A program made the translations under genes and the position numbers. The notes beneath the pieces were generated by a model. That model searched no databases, was not told the origin of the DNA, and was given only the letters and a program-made list of their open reading frames with translations. Shown here one piece after another: positions 10,207-22,686 of a stretch of DNA of 64,000 nt. The stretch is from Nelumbo lutea (lineage: Eukaryota > Streptophyta > Magnoliopsida > Proteales > Nelumbonaceae). Location of the stretch: contig JAKGHH010000001.1 in the NCBI GenBank assembly GCA_022828595.1, positions 123,702,999 through 123,766,998 of the forward strand. Reading direction: 5' to 3'. The first letter of the stretch is position 1. Every line of letters starts with the position of its first letter.

Positions 10207-12084
10207 GTTGTGAATATGTACAGAAACTATGTATAGAGGACCTTGCATACTTTTTTATTTTAATACAATATACCTTACCTTTTTTAAAAAAAAAAAAGAA
10301 AAGTACCAAAATGTCAAATACAAAGTACATAATTGAAAATCTAGGTGCCACAGGCTATCCCTCAGATAAATAGCTCACTCAAGTGAATTCCAAGAACAGA
10401 AAACTCGCTTGCAAACAGCTTATCTGTAGAAGGTTATAATTGAGTCTCTGTATTGAGGAGCATATGCTCGGAGACTCCAGATCTGCTGCTTGCAAGGCTG
10501 TGTGCAATGAGCTATGAATCCAATCATCAGTGAACATGCAGTGTTCCGTAAATATGAGACCCACACCCAAGTGTACAGAGCACTGGCATGTTCACTCGTG
10601 ATTGGATACATGGCTTGGCAGATCCCAACACTGTTTCAGGGTATCTTAATGTTGCATTGTACTGTCAACCTTACGAAATTAAGATTCCTTGTTCATTTAC
10701 TTTTGAGGGGTTAGGTTACACTCTTTTCTCTCGTTTAATAAAATATTTTTATCTTGTTTCTGATCATATACATAACAAATTGTTTTGTTAAAATTTTATT
10801 TTAGACCTTTAGTCAAACAATCAAAATAAGAAAAAATAAAAAAAAAAGAAGAGGGACAAGTTCTTGCATAAATAGAGAGGTACCATTTTGAAGCAGTCCA
10901 GCTCCAATGTTTTAGATGCTGGTATAGGACCTCCATTTTAAGGTTTTGGGCACCAAAGTGTAGACCATCCAAAGTTCTTTTACTTCACCAGTTATTCATT
11001 AAATACTTCTAAACATAGTGAATGCTGTAAAGAAAATCAGCAAAAAAAAAATAGTTTTATCCATATATGTTGCTTCATATATAACAATAGAATTTACAAA
11101 GAGAAGTGAAGGAAAACTTTAACAGAAAATAAATGATACCTTAGCTCCATCTTATCCCCTCTTCCCTACCTTTGTTCTATCTACCCAAAACCTCAAGCCC
11201 TCAACCCTTCCCTTGCTTTCATATTTCACCCTAACAGACACCATGTCCACTCATATAACTTCTTCCTCCTAGCCCTGATCTCTAGCTGCATTCAAATACA
11301 CTAGTCTACCCTATCCCTCCAAGCCCTAGACCTCATCATAGAGAAAAAGACCTAAAGATTTAGCTGGTTGAACCTATCTTTCAATGACCCTTCCACATAA
11401 AATATCTCTCTTTGTCTTAATAAACTCATCAAACTGCTTCCCCTTCACTCTCTGACTACCCTTATCTTCATCATGAACTTTTTAACCAGACTTCCTTTTT
11501 GTCTGCAACCTTTAATGCCTAGAATCCTTAGATGCATTCAATAGCACCTTTAGCAATAATCCAGGTCCAAAGAAGCAGTTCGGTTGTCTCCTTTCAATCC
11601 TTCACGTCTTCCCTACTTAACATGCATCACTTAAGAAGTTAGAGTTTGCAAACCCAGTAACTATGTCACAATTTTAACAAGAAAAGAATCAAGTAATCAC
11701 TGCTTCTGATTAGTAGAAAAGAACAGTCAAGATATACAATCTTGATATAAAACTTGAAATAATTACTGCTTCCAAAAGAGTTACCCAAGGGGGGCAATCT
11801 TGATATATAGTTCCATTGTTTAATCATAGCAACCACTGTAATACCTGTAAAAATCTCCATAGTTCAAACTTAATGGTTGACTCCAATGGTAATCAGTTAC
11901 ACTAGTATCTCAAATGATTTTTCCTTGTTCCAGAAAGTTCTTCCTTTCCTTTCCTCCCACACTCCCCGCGAGACAACAGCATGAAGTAAATCTGCTTCTG
12001 CTGGGCTCTATGAAAGCAGCCATGCCAACTCCCAAGGAAGTCAAGAATGTGTTGCAGTTCCTGAGGAGGTGAACATCAGAGAGC
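10207..12084. other. Intron 1 sequence without recognised genes
   Basis: Contains a poly(A)-ended retroposon-like tail near 10,280 and the inverted repeat at 10,513-10,612. A pyrimidine-rich stretch at 11,150-11,560 shows no coding signal I can name. Confidence 0.4.
10513..10612. repeat. Imperfect inverted repeat (arms ~31 bp)
   Basis: The left arm, containing ATCCAATCATCAGTGAACA (10,518-10,536), pairs with the right arm, containing TGTTCACTCGTGATTGGAT (10,589-10,607). About 40 bases lie between the arms. No match to a microRNA family that I know. Confidence 0.6.
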
Positions 12085-12327
12085 TCAAAGAAGAGGTCTG
12101 GATCCTAGCAACCGTACACCAAACGTAATTTTCCTTAGGAAAAACTCAAAAGCACTTTTCCATCCACAATTTCCGAGTTTCGCAAGATACACAAGGGGAG
12201 ATATTGTCAGATTTTCTTTCAACTTCCAAACAGCAGTCCACTCAATCGAGAATCCCTCGGTATTATACAATTTTTCACCCAATTGTCTCTCTAAAATATA
12301 GCAGTAATGCGGGTTGCCCAAAAACAA
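12085..12327 (-). pseudogene. Possible LINE ORF1 (DUF4283-like) remnant
   Basis: An 80-codon open stretch includes FSIEWTAVWKLKENLTISPL, which resembles the core of the DUF4283 domain found in ORF1 of plant LINEs. No zinc knuckle follows. The assignment is weak. Confidence 0.3.
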
Positions 12328-12734
12328 CCAAGTAATACTACGATTTTTTTTTTTAATTATAGAGTAATGAGCATCTCAGATGTGAAGTTGGAAAGATGCT
12401 TGCCACCAATAACAAACATAAAAAAGGTGTCGGATCAATGCCATATGTAAAGGAAGACTTCCATGCAAGAGACTTGTGGGATTACTCCATCAAAATCAAC
12501 ATCTCTAGTTAATAGCTTCAAACATTACCCAAACAAATTATTAGAGAAATCTTTAAACAAGGGAGAAAAAACGAGGAATCCTCTTACATAGACATCACAT
12601 CCTTTGCATACAATTGAAGAAAGATAATGCCAGTTAGCAAACAGAGGAAGACAAAAGAGTTTCTATTTTTTCCCTTTATATCAGAAAGAAGAAGAAGATA
12701 AAGCCAAGAAAAAGAGAAAAAGCAAATAACCCAC

Positions 12735-13037
12735 CTCGCCTGTGTGAGCGAAGCAGCTATGGAGGTAACTCTCGTCCATCCAATAATGGAGGTCACCGAC
12801 CCAGATCGTTTTATTATCTTCCATGGATCCCTGCTGCTGTTGCTGTTGTTGTTGTTGCGTGTGCTGCGGCTGTTGGTGATGATGGTATGGCATGTAGTGT
12901 GCCGGGTAGTGCTGCGGCATGATCTGGTGCTGCATCACCATTGTCGCCGCCGGATACTGCATCGCCATCCATTGTTGCTGGTGCTGTGGCAGTTGTTGCT
13001 GTTGTTGCAGATCAGCACTGGTGGTTGATTGCATCAT
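12735..13037 (-). CDS. RBP47: RBP47-like RNA-binding protein, exon 1
   Basis: This exon encodes residues 1-101. The start is the first ATG of the frame (MMQSTTSADL): an in-frame TGA lies four codons upstream. The N-terminus is Gln/His/Met-rich with runs of five and nine glutamines (residues about 11-15 and 61-69) and the block QWMAMQYPAATMVM, both typical of plant RBP47 proteins. RRM1 begins near residue 77 with RNP2 (TIWVGDL), followed by WMDESYLHSCF. The exon ends exactly after a codon (HTGE) at a GTGGGT donor. Completion requires exon 2 at 3,707-4,190. A pyrimidine-rich leader precedes it. The open frame continues past the donor into the intron only by chance. Confidence 0.92.
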
Positions 13038-13148
13038 AGTTTGCCTTCAATGTTTCCTCCTCTCTCTCTCCCTTCTCTCCTTCAGGCTTTCGTTTTACAG
13101 GTTTCTTCAACAGAGAACGGAGAGTTTAATCGAAAAATTAGGGCGAGA

Positions 13149-13186
<38 letters not shown>

Positions 13187-13290
13187 TGGTCTGGGTGAGC
13201 AGAACCAGGGTTGGAGAGAGAGTGCCGGAGATGGTTCACGAGGATTAATATGGAATGATGGACGCTTGTGCGGCCATATATTGACGAGAG
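13038..13290 (-). promoter_or_regulatory. 5' leader and possible core promoter of the RBP47-like gene
   Basis: On the coding strand the sequence upstream of the ATG is CT-rich and includes a (CT)16-like run (13,152-13,184), as is common in plant 5' leaders. A TATA-like word (CAATATATGG on the minus strand) lies at about 13,275-13,284. No transcription start can be read from sequence alone. Confidence 0.35.
13152..13184. repeat. (GA)n microsatellite in the leader
   Basis: About 16 GA units, read as CT on the coding strand of the RBP47-like gene. Confidence 0.95.
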
Positions 13291-14192
13291 ATTCCTCTCA
13301 AGCCGTTGGATTAAACAAATGACTTTGGCTTCCGCCGTTAATTATATATCGACCGAAGATAAACATCTGCAGTTTCTGGAGTTTCGGACTCTCTCCCCAG
13401 ACGGACCCCCAGCATCGGCCAGGCCACCACCTACACGCTACACCTACTTTTCTTTCTTTTCCTTTCACATCCCCCAGGGCCCAGGCTCAGCTCTCATGTT
13501 TGTTTTCGCACGAGGTGAAAATAGATCAATCAACTGTTAGATTAGATGAACCAGAATGCTAGAAACAATGTTATATCCTAATCCTATCGTCAGATCAGAA
13601 TATATTGAGAGAGACACTATTCTATTTCTAACAAACCACGTCATGGTCAGATAACAGATGCAGTGAGGAGTTTGGAGCAAATAGCAATTAGCGCTGTCCA
13701 CTGAGTGGGTCCATCCGATCTCAGCCCTTGCTTTTAACAGTACTTGGGTGACGATGATTAAGGTTGATCGATGCTGATGCGTCAATTAAGGAAGAAAAAA
13801 GGAAAGGGAGAGAGAAAGAGGGGAGCGGGGAATGTTGCAATGTGACCATACTGTACTTTTAACAGTACTGTCAAACTCAAACTGCCACTTCGGCTAGTTG
13901 GTCAGATTCCATGTTTTGGTCAAAAAAGTCGATGTTTCGGAATCCGGTTTGCCGCTTGCGAGAGATCCGAAAATTGACCACTTCTCCCTCTCTTTTCTCA
14001 CTCTCTCTCTCTCTTTCGGGTAGGTTTCTGTTTGAAATAATGTTTTGGGCCAGCCCAATGGGCTTTCTCCTTATTTTATTACTAGTTAGTAGTTACGAAT
14101 ACTGGTTAGTGATTCCGTACAGAGTATTATATGTTTAATTCGTTCATTTGTTGGGACCCACTTTTTTTATTTAATTGATTAATAAGGTTGGA
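13291..14192. other. Upstream flank of the RBP47-like gene
   Basis: No gene seen. There is a short CT tract near 13,985-14,012. A direct repeat starting GGGACCCACTTTTTTTATTT (about 14,154 and 14,212) spans 58 bp and straddles the left end of the next MITE. Confidence 0.45.
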
Positions 14193-14547
14193 TTACGAAT
14201 GACAACGGGGTGGGACCCACTTTTTTTATTTAATTGATAAAATTTGTCCATTCATCTCTCATCCCTAATCGGATAGGTTTATGGGATCTAAATTATCAAA
14301 ATTTTTTAGATAATAGTATTTTTTAAAAAAAATAAATAAATATTATAAATTATAAATAATATTTTAAAAATGTTTTGATATATATAATCAAAGTTGAGGT
14401 GAGGTGGGAAACTCAATCCCCATCCCTCACCTTGACCTCCATCGGGGATTTCTATTAATCATCGTCTTCGTTCCTGCCTTGCCAAAACAATTTCTATGGA
14501 GTCGAGAAAATCGGATCCTCGTCGAGGATGGAGAAATTTCCATCCCT
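14193..14547. mobile_element. hAT-like MITE with 8-bp duplication
   Basis: A 355-bp AT-rich element flanked by the exact 8-bp repeat AGGTTGGA at 14,185-14,192 and 14,548-14,555. The left end reads GAATGACAACGGGGTGGG and the right end GAGAAATTTCCATCCCT. These ends match a common plant MITE type (GGGATGACAACGGGG) but are only weakly complementary to each other. A short internal palindrome (GATCCTCGTCGAGGATGG) is present. Confidence 0.6.
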
Positions 14548-14876
14548 AGGTTGGAGTTCCAATTATAGAATCCACTTTATTTATATTTATTATTAGCGGA
14601 CACGTGCGATGTACGAGAAACTCTGATCTATACTTCTATACTATATTATAAAGTGATTAGATTTCACATTTTTATGCACCCATTAATAACTACCCCTTAC
14701 CGCTTTTTTCTCAAAGTGCTGGTTGCGGGATTTGATTTTGCGTCAACACTAGAACAAACCAGCTAATACGCCAACGAGCTAGCTCTCGATTAGGTCCCAT
14801 ATCAACACCCCTCTCCTTCTCCCATTCCCCTTCCTTCTTATCTCCTTAAACCTTTCTCCTCTCACCCTTCTTACCC

Positions 14877-14917
<41 letters not shown>

Positions 14918-16887
14918 CATTCCGAGCAACCTCCTTAACCCACGTCATTATCCTCTCCTCGCTCCTTGCAACTATCTACCGTAATCTTCAAAGGATTATA
15001 TTTGGTTTTCAATAAGCGGTTGTTGGGCATCATTGCCGTTTCCTGGAGCAACGACACCACATTATTGCCACATCAGAAAAAACAATGCTCTAGGAAATGG
15101 CATTTGTTTGGAACCGTTTTTTCATAAAAAATGGTGCTTCAAGCCATGCCTCGGAAATCGGAAAGTCATGGCTTGGAGCAATGCCAAATCTGGCGTTTAC
15201 TAGAGTTGCAGCTCGTTGCTGGCAATAGGGAAGTGATGTGGCACTAGATAATGGGTACCAGTGCTGAAAATGTTTCTTAGAGCATTGGTACCAAACAGAA
15301 AAAATTGTTGTTGCTCCAGGAAACGTCCTACTTGGCAGCAACGATTCCAAACAAAAATAAAAGCATCGTTTTCTGAGAAAATGACACTTCCAACCACACA
15401 TCAGCATCATTTTCTGCAATTGCAACATCAATGCCAAACATATACTAAATAGATAGGTGTTCCATCAATAACTCAATTAATTATTTTATAATTTTAATTG
15501 AACATAATACAATCTAATTAAATTATAAATTTGTTTATTTAATTAAAATTTCTACTACAAAACTAATATTACAAATTAACTTGCTTCTTGAAAAATAATA
15601 AAAAAGGATAAAATAAATAGGTTAGTAATTTTTTTAGTTTTAATGTTTATTTTCAATAAATTATAGCCACAAAATAATTGAAATGAAAAAATAATAAAAA
15701 GTAAAAAATTACAATTAAGTACTAAAAATACTAAATATAAAAACAAAAATGAATAATTATAATAAAAGTAATAAAATTTGTTTATCTTAACAAAAATTAA
15801 AACTAAGGTAACCATCCCAAGCATTGCACATTATGTATGAAGCCTGGGTAATCAGCCCTAGGCACTTATAGTTCATTCCGTTTTCTTTTCAAGTAGATAC
15901 AGTTGAACACAAAGGTTACCATGATCAAATAGTCAAAATAAAGCTTGTTACCATTGATTCAAACATTTACGGCCTTAGAACACACATGATGGCAACAATA
16001 CTCTCTCAATTAAATGATATGGCCATTTAAAGCATTAATAAAATGATGCGACTACTCACCCATGTTTTCTTCATACAAAAGAACACTGCAAACTTTGTGA
16101 TGGAAAGTCATCCCTCCCCAATTGGAGAGGGACAACTACACTATGCAAGCGTTGTGATCATGATGATCTCAACCTATACAACATCCATAGACCCCATCGC
16201 ATTTGATTACAACATCATGCCAAGAAAGTATAAGGCCACCAAACTTGATTGCATGTGTTAACAGTGCGGTGACGCTTTCAGCAATTCATCATGTACACTA
16301 ACATTACTTAAATACTACAAGTAAAAGAACATATTAATTGTCACAAGACTCACAACATATTGTTGACCACCTTCCTCCTCCACATCCTTCCCCAAACAAA
16401 AGGGGACACTATGCGGCACTATCACAGCATACAGGCGATTGACAAAAAAACCCTAAGCCAACAATATGTTGCTCTAACTAATTAACACCAAATTCTTTAC
16501 CATGGCACGCCTTCAACCACCATTTTCCCTTACCTACATCCGATAGAACTTCCCCTACTTTGTCCAGCTCCACATTCGCTTTAGATACTACACGTTTCCA
16601 AACCTTGAGAACGACACCGAATTTGAACCTTTCACATATACACATGAACAAAATTGGAGTGCAAATGTAAGAAGTTACCCGTATGCAATTTGGACCCGTA
16701 CATTGATGAATGGTGTCGTCCTTCTGGTCATATAGGTATCCAAGAAACATTGATTCCAGGGAATCATGTGGCCTTCAGAAACCAATACCGTCAAAGGCAT
16801 CAGAGCAACTCTGATGTCGTAGTCTGGAATACCAGGGAAAAGGAATCACAAAATGACATACAAAATAAAGCTGCTAAGTGACATTGG
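14548..16887. other. Intergenic DNA without a recognised gene
   Basis: A (CT)n microsatellite lies at 14,882-14,913. The part at 15,050-15,440 repeats words such as GTTTGGAACCG and GGTACCA and may be a worn MITE. The part at 15,450-15,800 is very AT-rich. The part at 16,040-16,880 is of more balanced composition, with short open stretches that I could not match to a family. Confidence 0.4.
14882..14913. repeat. (CT)n microsatellite
   Basis: About 16 CT units. Confidence 0.95.
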
Positions 16888-17890
16888 TGTCAGCACCCGA
16901 TTTTTGCTTGGTCTTCTATTTGAACCCCCAATTTACCCTATGTGCCCTATCAGACACACCCGATCTTATCAAAGCATCCAAAACTCCCAAAATCTCACCT
17001 TTTAGCCCCGAAGCACCTAAATCCACCGTTAAACCCTTCTAATACCAATCTGATGGCCCTCGATCAACCCTCGTTTACACTTTTACTCTCAAACCATACA
17101 CCACCATTAGAATTAAAACTTCTCAAAATACCTACCCATAAAATTTCAGCTCAACATTCCTCCGTTTACCCCTTCATCAAGCAAAAATTCCACTTTGATG
17201 CCTCTTGTTAACCTAAACACTCAGAACCTAGATTCCCTTGATCTTAACACATCTGAACCAATCAGACCACACCATTAAACTCTAAATACATCAAAACACC
17301 TATCCATAAAGCTTTAACCCCAGATTCCCCAATTTGTCCTTCCTTCAAACCAAGATTTCATTCTAGAACATCCTTTTGACCCAAATTCTTATGATCTTGA
17401 CCATCCAAGACCAATCAGACATCACCATTAGATCTCGGACACCTCCAAATATCCACCTGTAAAATTTCAGCCCAAAAAACCATTGTTTACCCCTACATCG
17501 CACCTAAATCCCGTTTCGAGACTCCAAATTGATTGGATTCCAAATCCTTCCGATCTAGGAGCATCTGATCCAATCACCTTAGATTGTACAAAAACCCTAT
17601 CCTATGAAATTTCACCTAAAACTACCTTTATTTGCCCCTATATTGTACCACGATTCCATTTTGAAGCCCTAGATTGATCGAACCAATTTTTTCTAGATTT
17701 GCCCGATCCGAGCCTATTTGGCCCAATCTGACCCCACCAATCAACCCAGAACATCCAAAAACCCCACCCTACCAAATTTTAGTAAAATAAAAACCATTTA
17801 CCTATCCATCTAAAAAGACTTTGTTTCGACCAATCTCGTTAGCGCACATACACAAAACCACTCTTTGCGATAAGGCCACCTCAACCCTCT
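16888..17890 (+). repeat. 5' LTR of the Tat/Ogre-like element
   Basis: Colinear with 33,237-34,260, with many point differences, so the element is old. The match ends near CACCTCAACCCT (about 17,890), after which the 5' copy continues with AT-rich text absent from the 3' copy. Confidence 0.75.
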
Positions 17891-18180
17891 TATAAGGGAA
17901 ATATCAAAGAAATAATAATGAAGTAAAATAAGATAAATGATAAAAAATAAAAAAGAGCAATAAAAAGTCAAGGTTAAAAAGTATAATAGTATAAAAAGTA
18001 AAGAAATATAAAAAAAAGAACAAAATCTTCAAGAAATAATAAAAAGATTCAAAGAGGGAGAGAGAAAGCAAGAGTAGAATAAAGAAGGAAGTAGTTGCTA
18101 AGTGATGTTGATAGGAGAGCACCATTGGGAATCCCAAACCTCCATCTCGTCGTATAATAACCAAATCGGTTACATGAGCT
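17891..18180 (+). other. Purine- and A-rich leader before gag
   Basis: A-rich sequence with a GAGAGAGAAAG tract near 18,055-18,070, then a short GC-balanced stretch ending at the gag-like ATG. I could not define a primer-binding site. Confidence 0.4.
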
Positions 18181-19790
18181 ATGGCGCAAAAGTCACACCA
18201 GATTGAAAGCACTACCACCCCATTATCTATGGGTCTGTCTACTTCACTAGATTCAAGGGTACCAACCTCGGTCCCGTATATTGAGTACCCTAAACTTCAG
18301 GAGGAGGTAGAGAATGTAAGCACAATTTGCAACCTTTTATGAGGAGCATGCTCTGTCAGAACCATCTCCTCCTCCCCCATCAAATCAAGGCACCAACCAT
18401 CAACATCGGGACCTTCTCCTACCTTTACACCTCCGAACACAAAAATAGTTTTCCCACCTTTTGCATTATCTTCATTCTCGACATCCGCCACACCCAATAC
18501 TATCTTTTCACCCCCTCCCTTCGTGTTCACTACTTTGTCACACTAGTCTCCATTCCAACCAAACTTTAGCTTTCTAGAGCAATCCTACTACCAGCCTACT
18601 CTAACCCTATTTGGTGAGGACGATCCCAAGTTTACTACTGCACCATCCTCACCTATGTCTCAAGCCACATGGAAGGATGACCTAGAAAAATTAAAAGAAG
18701 AAATAAACAAGTGAAGGGAGTGCAAAATTTGGAAATTATGCTTGTACCTAGATGCTAAGTTGCCTAAGAAGTTCAAGATACCTGATTCTGAGAAATATGA
18801 TGAAAAGGGATGGCCACAGACTCACTTAAAAGTCTTTTGCGGAGATATGTTTCAGTGTGGTGCCGATGAGAAGCTCTTGGTCCAAATGTTTCAAAAAAGT
18901 CTGATTGGGAGTGCTAGAATGTGGTTTGACAATCTTGATGAAGAGAAAAATAAATCATTGAAATGAGTATCTGAAGGCTTCTTGGACCATTTAGATCAAG
19001 TAGATCTTAAGTCCATGACTCAGAATCCTAGAGAATCTTTCTTAGATTATGCCTATCAATGGCGTGAAATGGCATCTAAACTGTGCCACCCAGTACCCAA
19101 GGAAGAAATGGTTAGGCTTTTCATCAAAACTTTAAAATATCCATACCACACTTTTCTAGTTTCACAACCGCTTAAGGATTTTAGTGATGTAGTGAAGGGG
19201 CCTGTTAGAATTGAAGAATCTCTTAGGCATGGCTGGATTAACCCAATAATGATGGGAGTAGGGGCAACAACCTCTGAGCCAAGGAAGTCTGGACCCAAGT
19301 ATCAAGGAGGTAGTGAAGTACAATTTATATATAGCTACCTTGCTAGCTTTAAAGCCACAAACTCTATCTAATCCTTCTTTCAGGGTGCCTACTCCAATAC
19401 GTCTACAATCGCGTCAACAACAGTGCACCCCAAGGGCACAACAAGCTCCCCAAATAAAAAAGGAGTTGATCTCACTTCCTTATCAACACTCTCAGTTGTT
19501 GCCTGCCTTAGTTAAAGATGGATATATAGATTTTCTTGAAGAGAGGCCTCCACCGGTGTGTAAACCAAAACATTATAATGAGAATGCCTATTGTAAATAG
19601 CATAGAAGCCCGAGACACCACTAACAATTTTCATCAGCACAAGGTTGCAGTTCAAAAGTTAATTGATTAGGGTCTCATTGCATTTTTAGAGCTTCAAGAA
19701 CCATATACAAGTTAATCCATTTGTTCATCTCTTCAGCATATTTTGAATATCTTCTTTGGTCAATTTTAGGTATCATTTGTAGTGTCAACC
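18181..19790 (+). pseudogene. Broken gag of the Tat/Ogre-like element
   Basis: The frame starts near 18,181 (MAQKSHQIESTTTPLSMG). It shows a Pro/Ser-rich N-terminal region, then the gag core of Ogre/Tat type: PKKFKIPDSEKYDEKGWP, HLKVFCGDMFQCGADEKLL, GSARMWFDNL (about 18,760-18,945), RESFLDYAYQWREMASKL and FIKTLKYPYHTFLVS. A degraded zinc-knuckle region follows near 19,580-19,640 (YCK, stop, H). In-frame stops occur at about 18,341, 18,712 and 18,964, and further frame changes follow 19,320. Gag would normally package the element RNA. This copy cannot encode it. Confidence 0.8.
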
Positions 19791-21167
19791 CAACTTCGTG
19801 AATTGGAATGTAATCTCTAAGGTAAGGGGTCAATGCTCTCTACCCTGCCTTTAGCTGTTGAGAGTCTTCTTTCGTTAATTGCATTTAGTTTTCTATTCTC
19901 TCATTCTTGTCATTCCAAGACATTTTGATCTATGCTCAATCTGATCCCTTTCAAAGGGGTATGTAGAGCAACCCATCTCATGGGTCTGGCCACTTCCATA
20001 AATAAAACAATTTTTCCCTCATTTCTCTTTCCCTTTCCTGAGATGTTTACTTATTAGAGAGTGATTAGTCCATTCAAGGTTGTCTACTTATAGAAGAAGG
20101 CAGAGTTTGTTAAACTGCAAAAGAGCTTTATAGTTGGACTTCCTTTTGACCTCCCAACTCGTAATAAAACCATCATCTTAGTCCAAATCAAGGTAGAATT
20201 GCAGCAGCCAAAGCATAGTACATTCCCTTTGAGTAATGCTTGAGCCAGTATAGAACAAATGCACTATCCTAACCTAGTGCTCTATTGATTAATCAAAGAA
20301 AGGACTAGAGGCCATCATTTGTTGTTTTTTATTCCTTATAACTTTATGAATTGTCAAAAATCGCTTGTTAACTAGTTAAGCTATGCATTAACCTTTTTTC
20401 GGTGAACTAGTCAAATCCATGGGATGCTCCTCAAGGATCACCAAAGGGCTAAGAAATGAAAAAAAAAAGAAAAAAAGAGAAAAAAAGGTAAAAGAAAAGA
20501 GAGGAATGAGAGTGTTTGAGTGAACTTACTCCACCAAAGGAATCTTAATCGTATTTATAGGGAGAGGGTAATAAACTAAGAGTAGGCTAAGCTCAACATA
20601 CACTTATTTAATATGTAATATGTAGTCGATAATGAAATGAAAGGAGGTCATCTTGGCCTCTTGTTTGACCTTGTGCATTCAATCCTGATAACATGAAGTA
20701 AAGTCCCCTAATCAACAATTTGAACCTTCTTTATTAACTTTATCTTCACAATAAACACTTCCTAGCTAGTGGGTGTCTAAGCAAGTAGAATGCAATTAGA
20801 GTAATCGAGAACGAGCTTAAAAGAAAAAGGAAAAAGAAAAGTAAAAAATGAAAATGAAAGGAAAAGAAATGATAAAAAGGGTAAACAAAAGAGAAGAGAG
20901 AAAAAAAGAGAAAAGAAAAAGAGAATGAACTTTTGGTAACTTTGCTAAGAATAAAATATTTAAGGAAAGTTACACAATTATCAAGGAAGATCAATGCAAT
21001 AGTGAATTGGCAAATGGAAAATCAAGAAATTGTTAGAAGAAATTGAGGCAGTTAAGATGATTTATCACTATGGAATTTTTCATGATGACATCCACTCGTT
21101 TATGAAGAATATGAAGAGCAATCTCCATCCATATGGCTATGAAGAAAGCCTTAATTAAAAGAAAGAG

Positions 21168-21229
<62 letters not shown>

Positions 21230-22055
21230 AGAAAAAAATGATGAAAATATGATGATGAGAGTAGACCCTAAAATAAATCCCTGAAGAGATGATTCGAGCA
21301 TTCAATGCCTATATTAATTGTTATTTGGGCCTTCTAACCTATTATTTGTAACCTCCATACCATGCCACCTTTCGTCCTAATGAGCAAGATCTCCTCGATC
21401 TTTTAGAAATTGGTAAATCAACACTGGAAAGACCTATTTGGCCGACAATGAAGGACCTTCTCTCCATTGATGTCTCAACTTCGTAACCCACCATTTATTT
21501 TAGCCAAAAAAAAATTGGGGCAAACCCCTTGTGATAAAGGCATTTCCTATGGTGAATTCGTTATTCAACACCTTACAATTCTATTACACATGCTTTTAAA
21601 GTTAATGAGTTTTAAGTGATGATCTTGAAGAGAGGATACACACTTTCATCTTATGCAAATCAGATATAGTCCATTTGGGCATATTACTCTCATATGAGTT
21701 GAGGTTGAAGACACTTTTACCTTTAACTTTTAAAGCTCTTCCTTCTTACCATTTCCATATTTGATGTCCTTGTGCATTGTTTGATAATTGAATATTTTTT
21801 TGTACCACAGTTTGGGGAGATGTTTTAGCATTTTTGGTGCATTCTTAGCTTCTATCCTAACTTTACCATCACATCATATCCTTTTGCTAGCTTATATGTT
21901 GGTTCTTTTGACCTTTTCCATGCAAACCGTTGCCCTATTTGACAAAACTTCCTTCGAGTGTTTATCTCACACTTCGGTGTTTTGCTTCCTCAATTCATAA
22001 TTTGATTGAAGGTTCATTGGTTAAATTATCTAAATCTCAATTTCATTGATAATAT
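19791..22055 (+). other. Non-coding body of the Tat/Ogre-like element
   Basis: No pol domain found in either strand. The part at 20,460-20,510 and 20,820-20,930 is A-rich. A (GA)n run lies at 21,171-21,229. Text around 19,940-20,000 (CAAAGGGGTATGTAGAGCA) and 21,510-21,535 (AAAAAAATTGGGGCAAACC) resembles non-coding 3' parts of Ogre-type elements, from memory only. Confidence 0.5.
21171..21229. repeat. (GA)n microsatellite
   Basis: About 29 GA units with one interruption. Confidence 0.95.
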
Positions 22056-22224
22056 TCACATTGGTTTCCATTGGTCATGCCAGATTCTATGTTTTGACCC
22101 GCGCCATAAAATCTATTGGTCATGTCAGCCTCTATGCTTTGACTTGCATTAGAAAATCTATTGGCCATGTCAGCCTCTATGCTTCAACACATGTTAGGAA
22201 ATGCTATTGGTCTTGTCAGCCTTT

Positions 22225-22447
22225 AGGGGTGGATTCGAGCCGAGCTGAGCTAAATAGCTTGGCTCGCCAAGGCAGTAAAAGGCTCGAGCTCGGCTCGACT
22301 CAAGCTTGACTTGAGAAAAATGTTGTATAAAAGTAAAAAAATTATATATAAAAATATTTTTTATTTAATATTTAGTTATTAAGAATTAGTTATTATTATG
22401 TATAAAAATAAAAATATTATATATATTATTTTCTATAATTTTATGTT

Positions 22448-22517
<70 letters not shown>

Positions 22518-22686
22518 GTATGTAGCTATTTGAGCTTATCTCATGAGGCTCATGAGCCGAGCTTTATTAGGCTTGAGCTCAACTTGATTAATATACAAAC
22601 CTATAAATTGGGCTTAAACTTGGTTGAAACTGAGTTGAGCTAAGCTTGAATATCTCATGAAGAGCTCAGCTTGTGGCCACCCCTAC
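22225..22686. mobile_element. hAT-like MITE inside the minisatellite
   Basis: A 462-bp element opening AGGGGTGGATTCGAGCCGAGC and closing AGCTCAGCTTGTGGCCACCCCTA, with GAGCTC/GGCTCG subterminal words. It is flanked by CAGCCTTT (22,217-22,224) and CAGCCTCT (22,687-22,694), an 8-bp duplication with one mismatch. It holds an (ATC)n(ATT)n microsatellite. Confidence 0.7.
22448..22517. repeat. (ATC)n(ATT)n compound microsatellite
   Basis: About 11 ATC units grade directly into about 12 ATT units. Confidence 0.95.

Larger units (their letters stand above)
4191..12734 (-). other. Intron 1 of the RBP47-like gene (8,544 nt)
   Basis: The boundaries are a GGCGAG|GTGGGT donor at 12,735/12,734 and a TGCAG|GTTGTT acceptor at 4,191/4,190. 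Joining the exons restores continuous RRM1 text (HTGE then VVSIKV). The intron carries at least three dated insertions with clean duplications (4,824-5,434; 8,279-9,538; 9,796-10,206) and fragments of at least three LINEs. Both exons are intact, which suggests that the intron is tolerated and spliced. This is an inference. Confidence 0.85.

Noticed and set aside
12744..13248. Long frames on the plus strand opposite RBP47 exon 1
   Set aside because: Antisense shadows of the Gln/His-rich exon and its GA-rich leader.
16043..17677. Short plus-strand frames upstream of and within the 5' LTR
   Set aside because: No family resemblance. The part from 16,888 on is LTR sequence repeated at 33,237, and the frames are not kept in that copy.
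20746..21305. Phe/Ser-rich frames on the minus strand
   Set aside because: Reverse readings of A-rich and (GA)n sequence. No coding signal.
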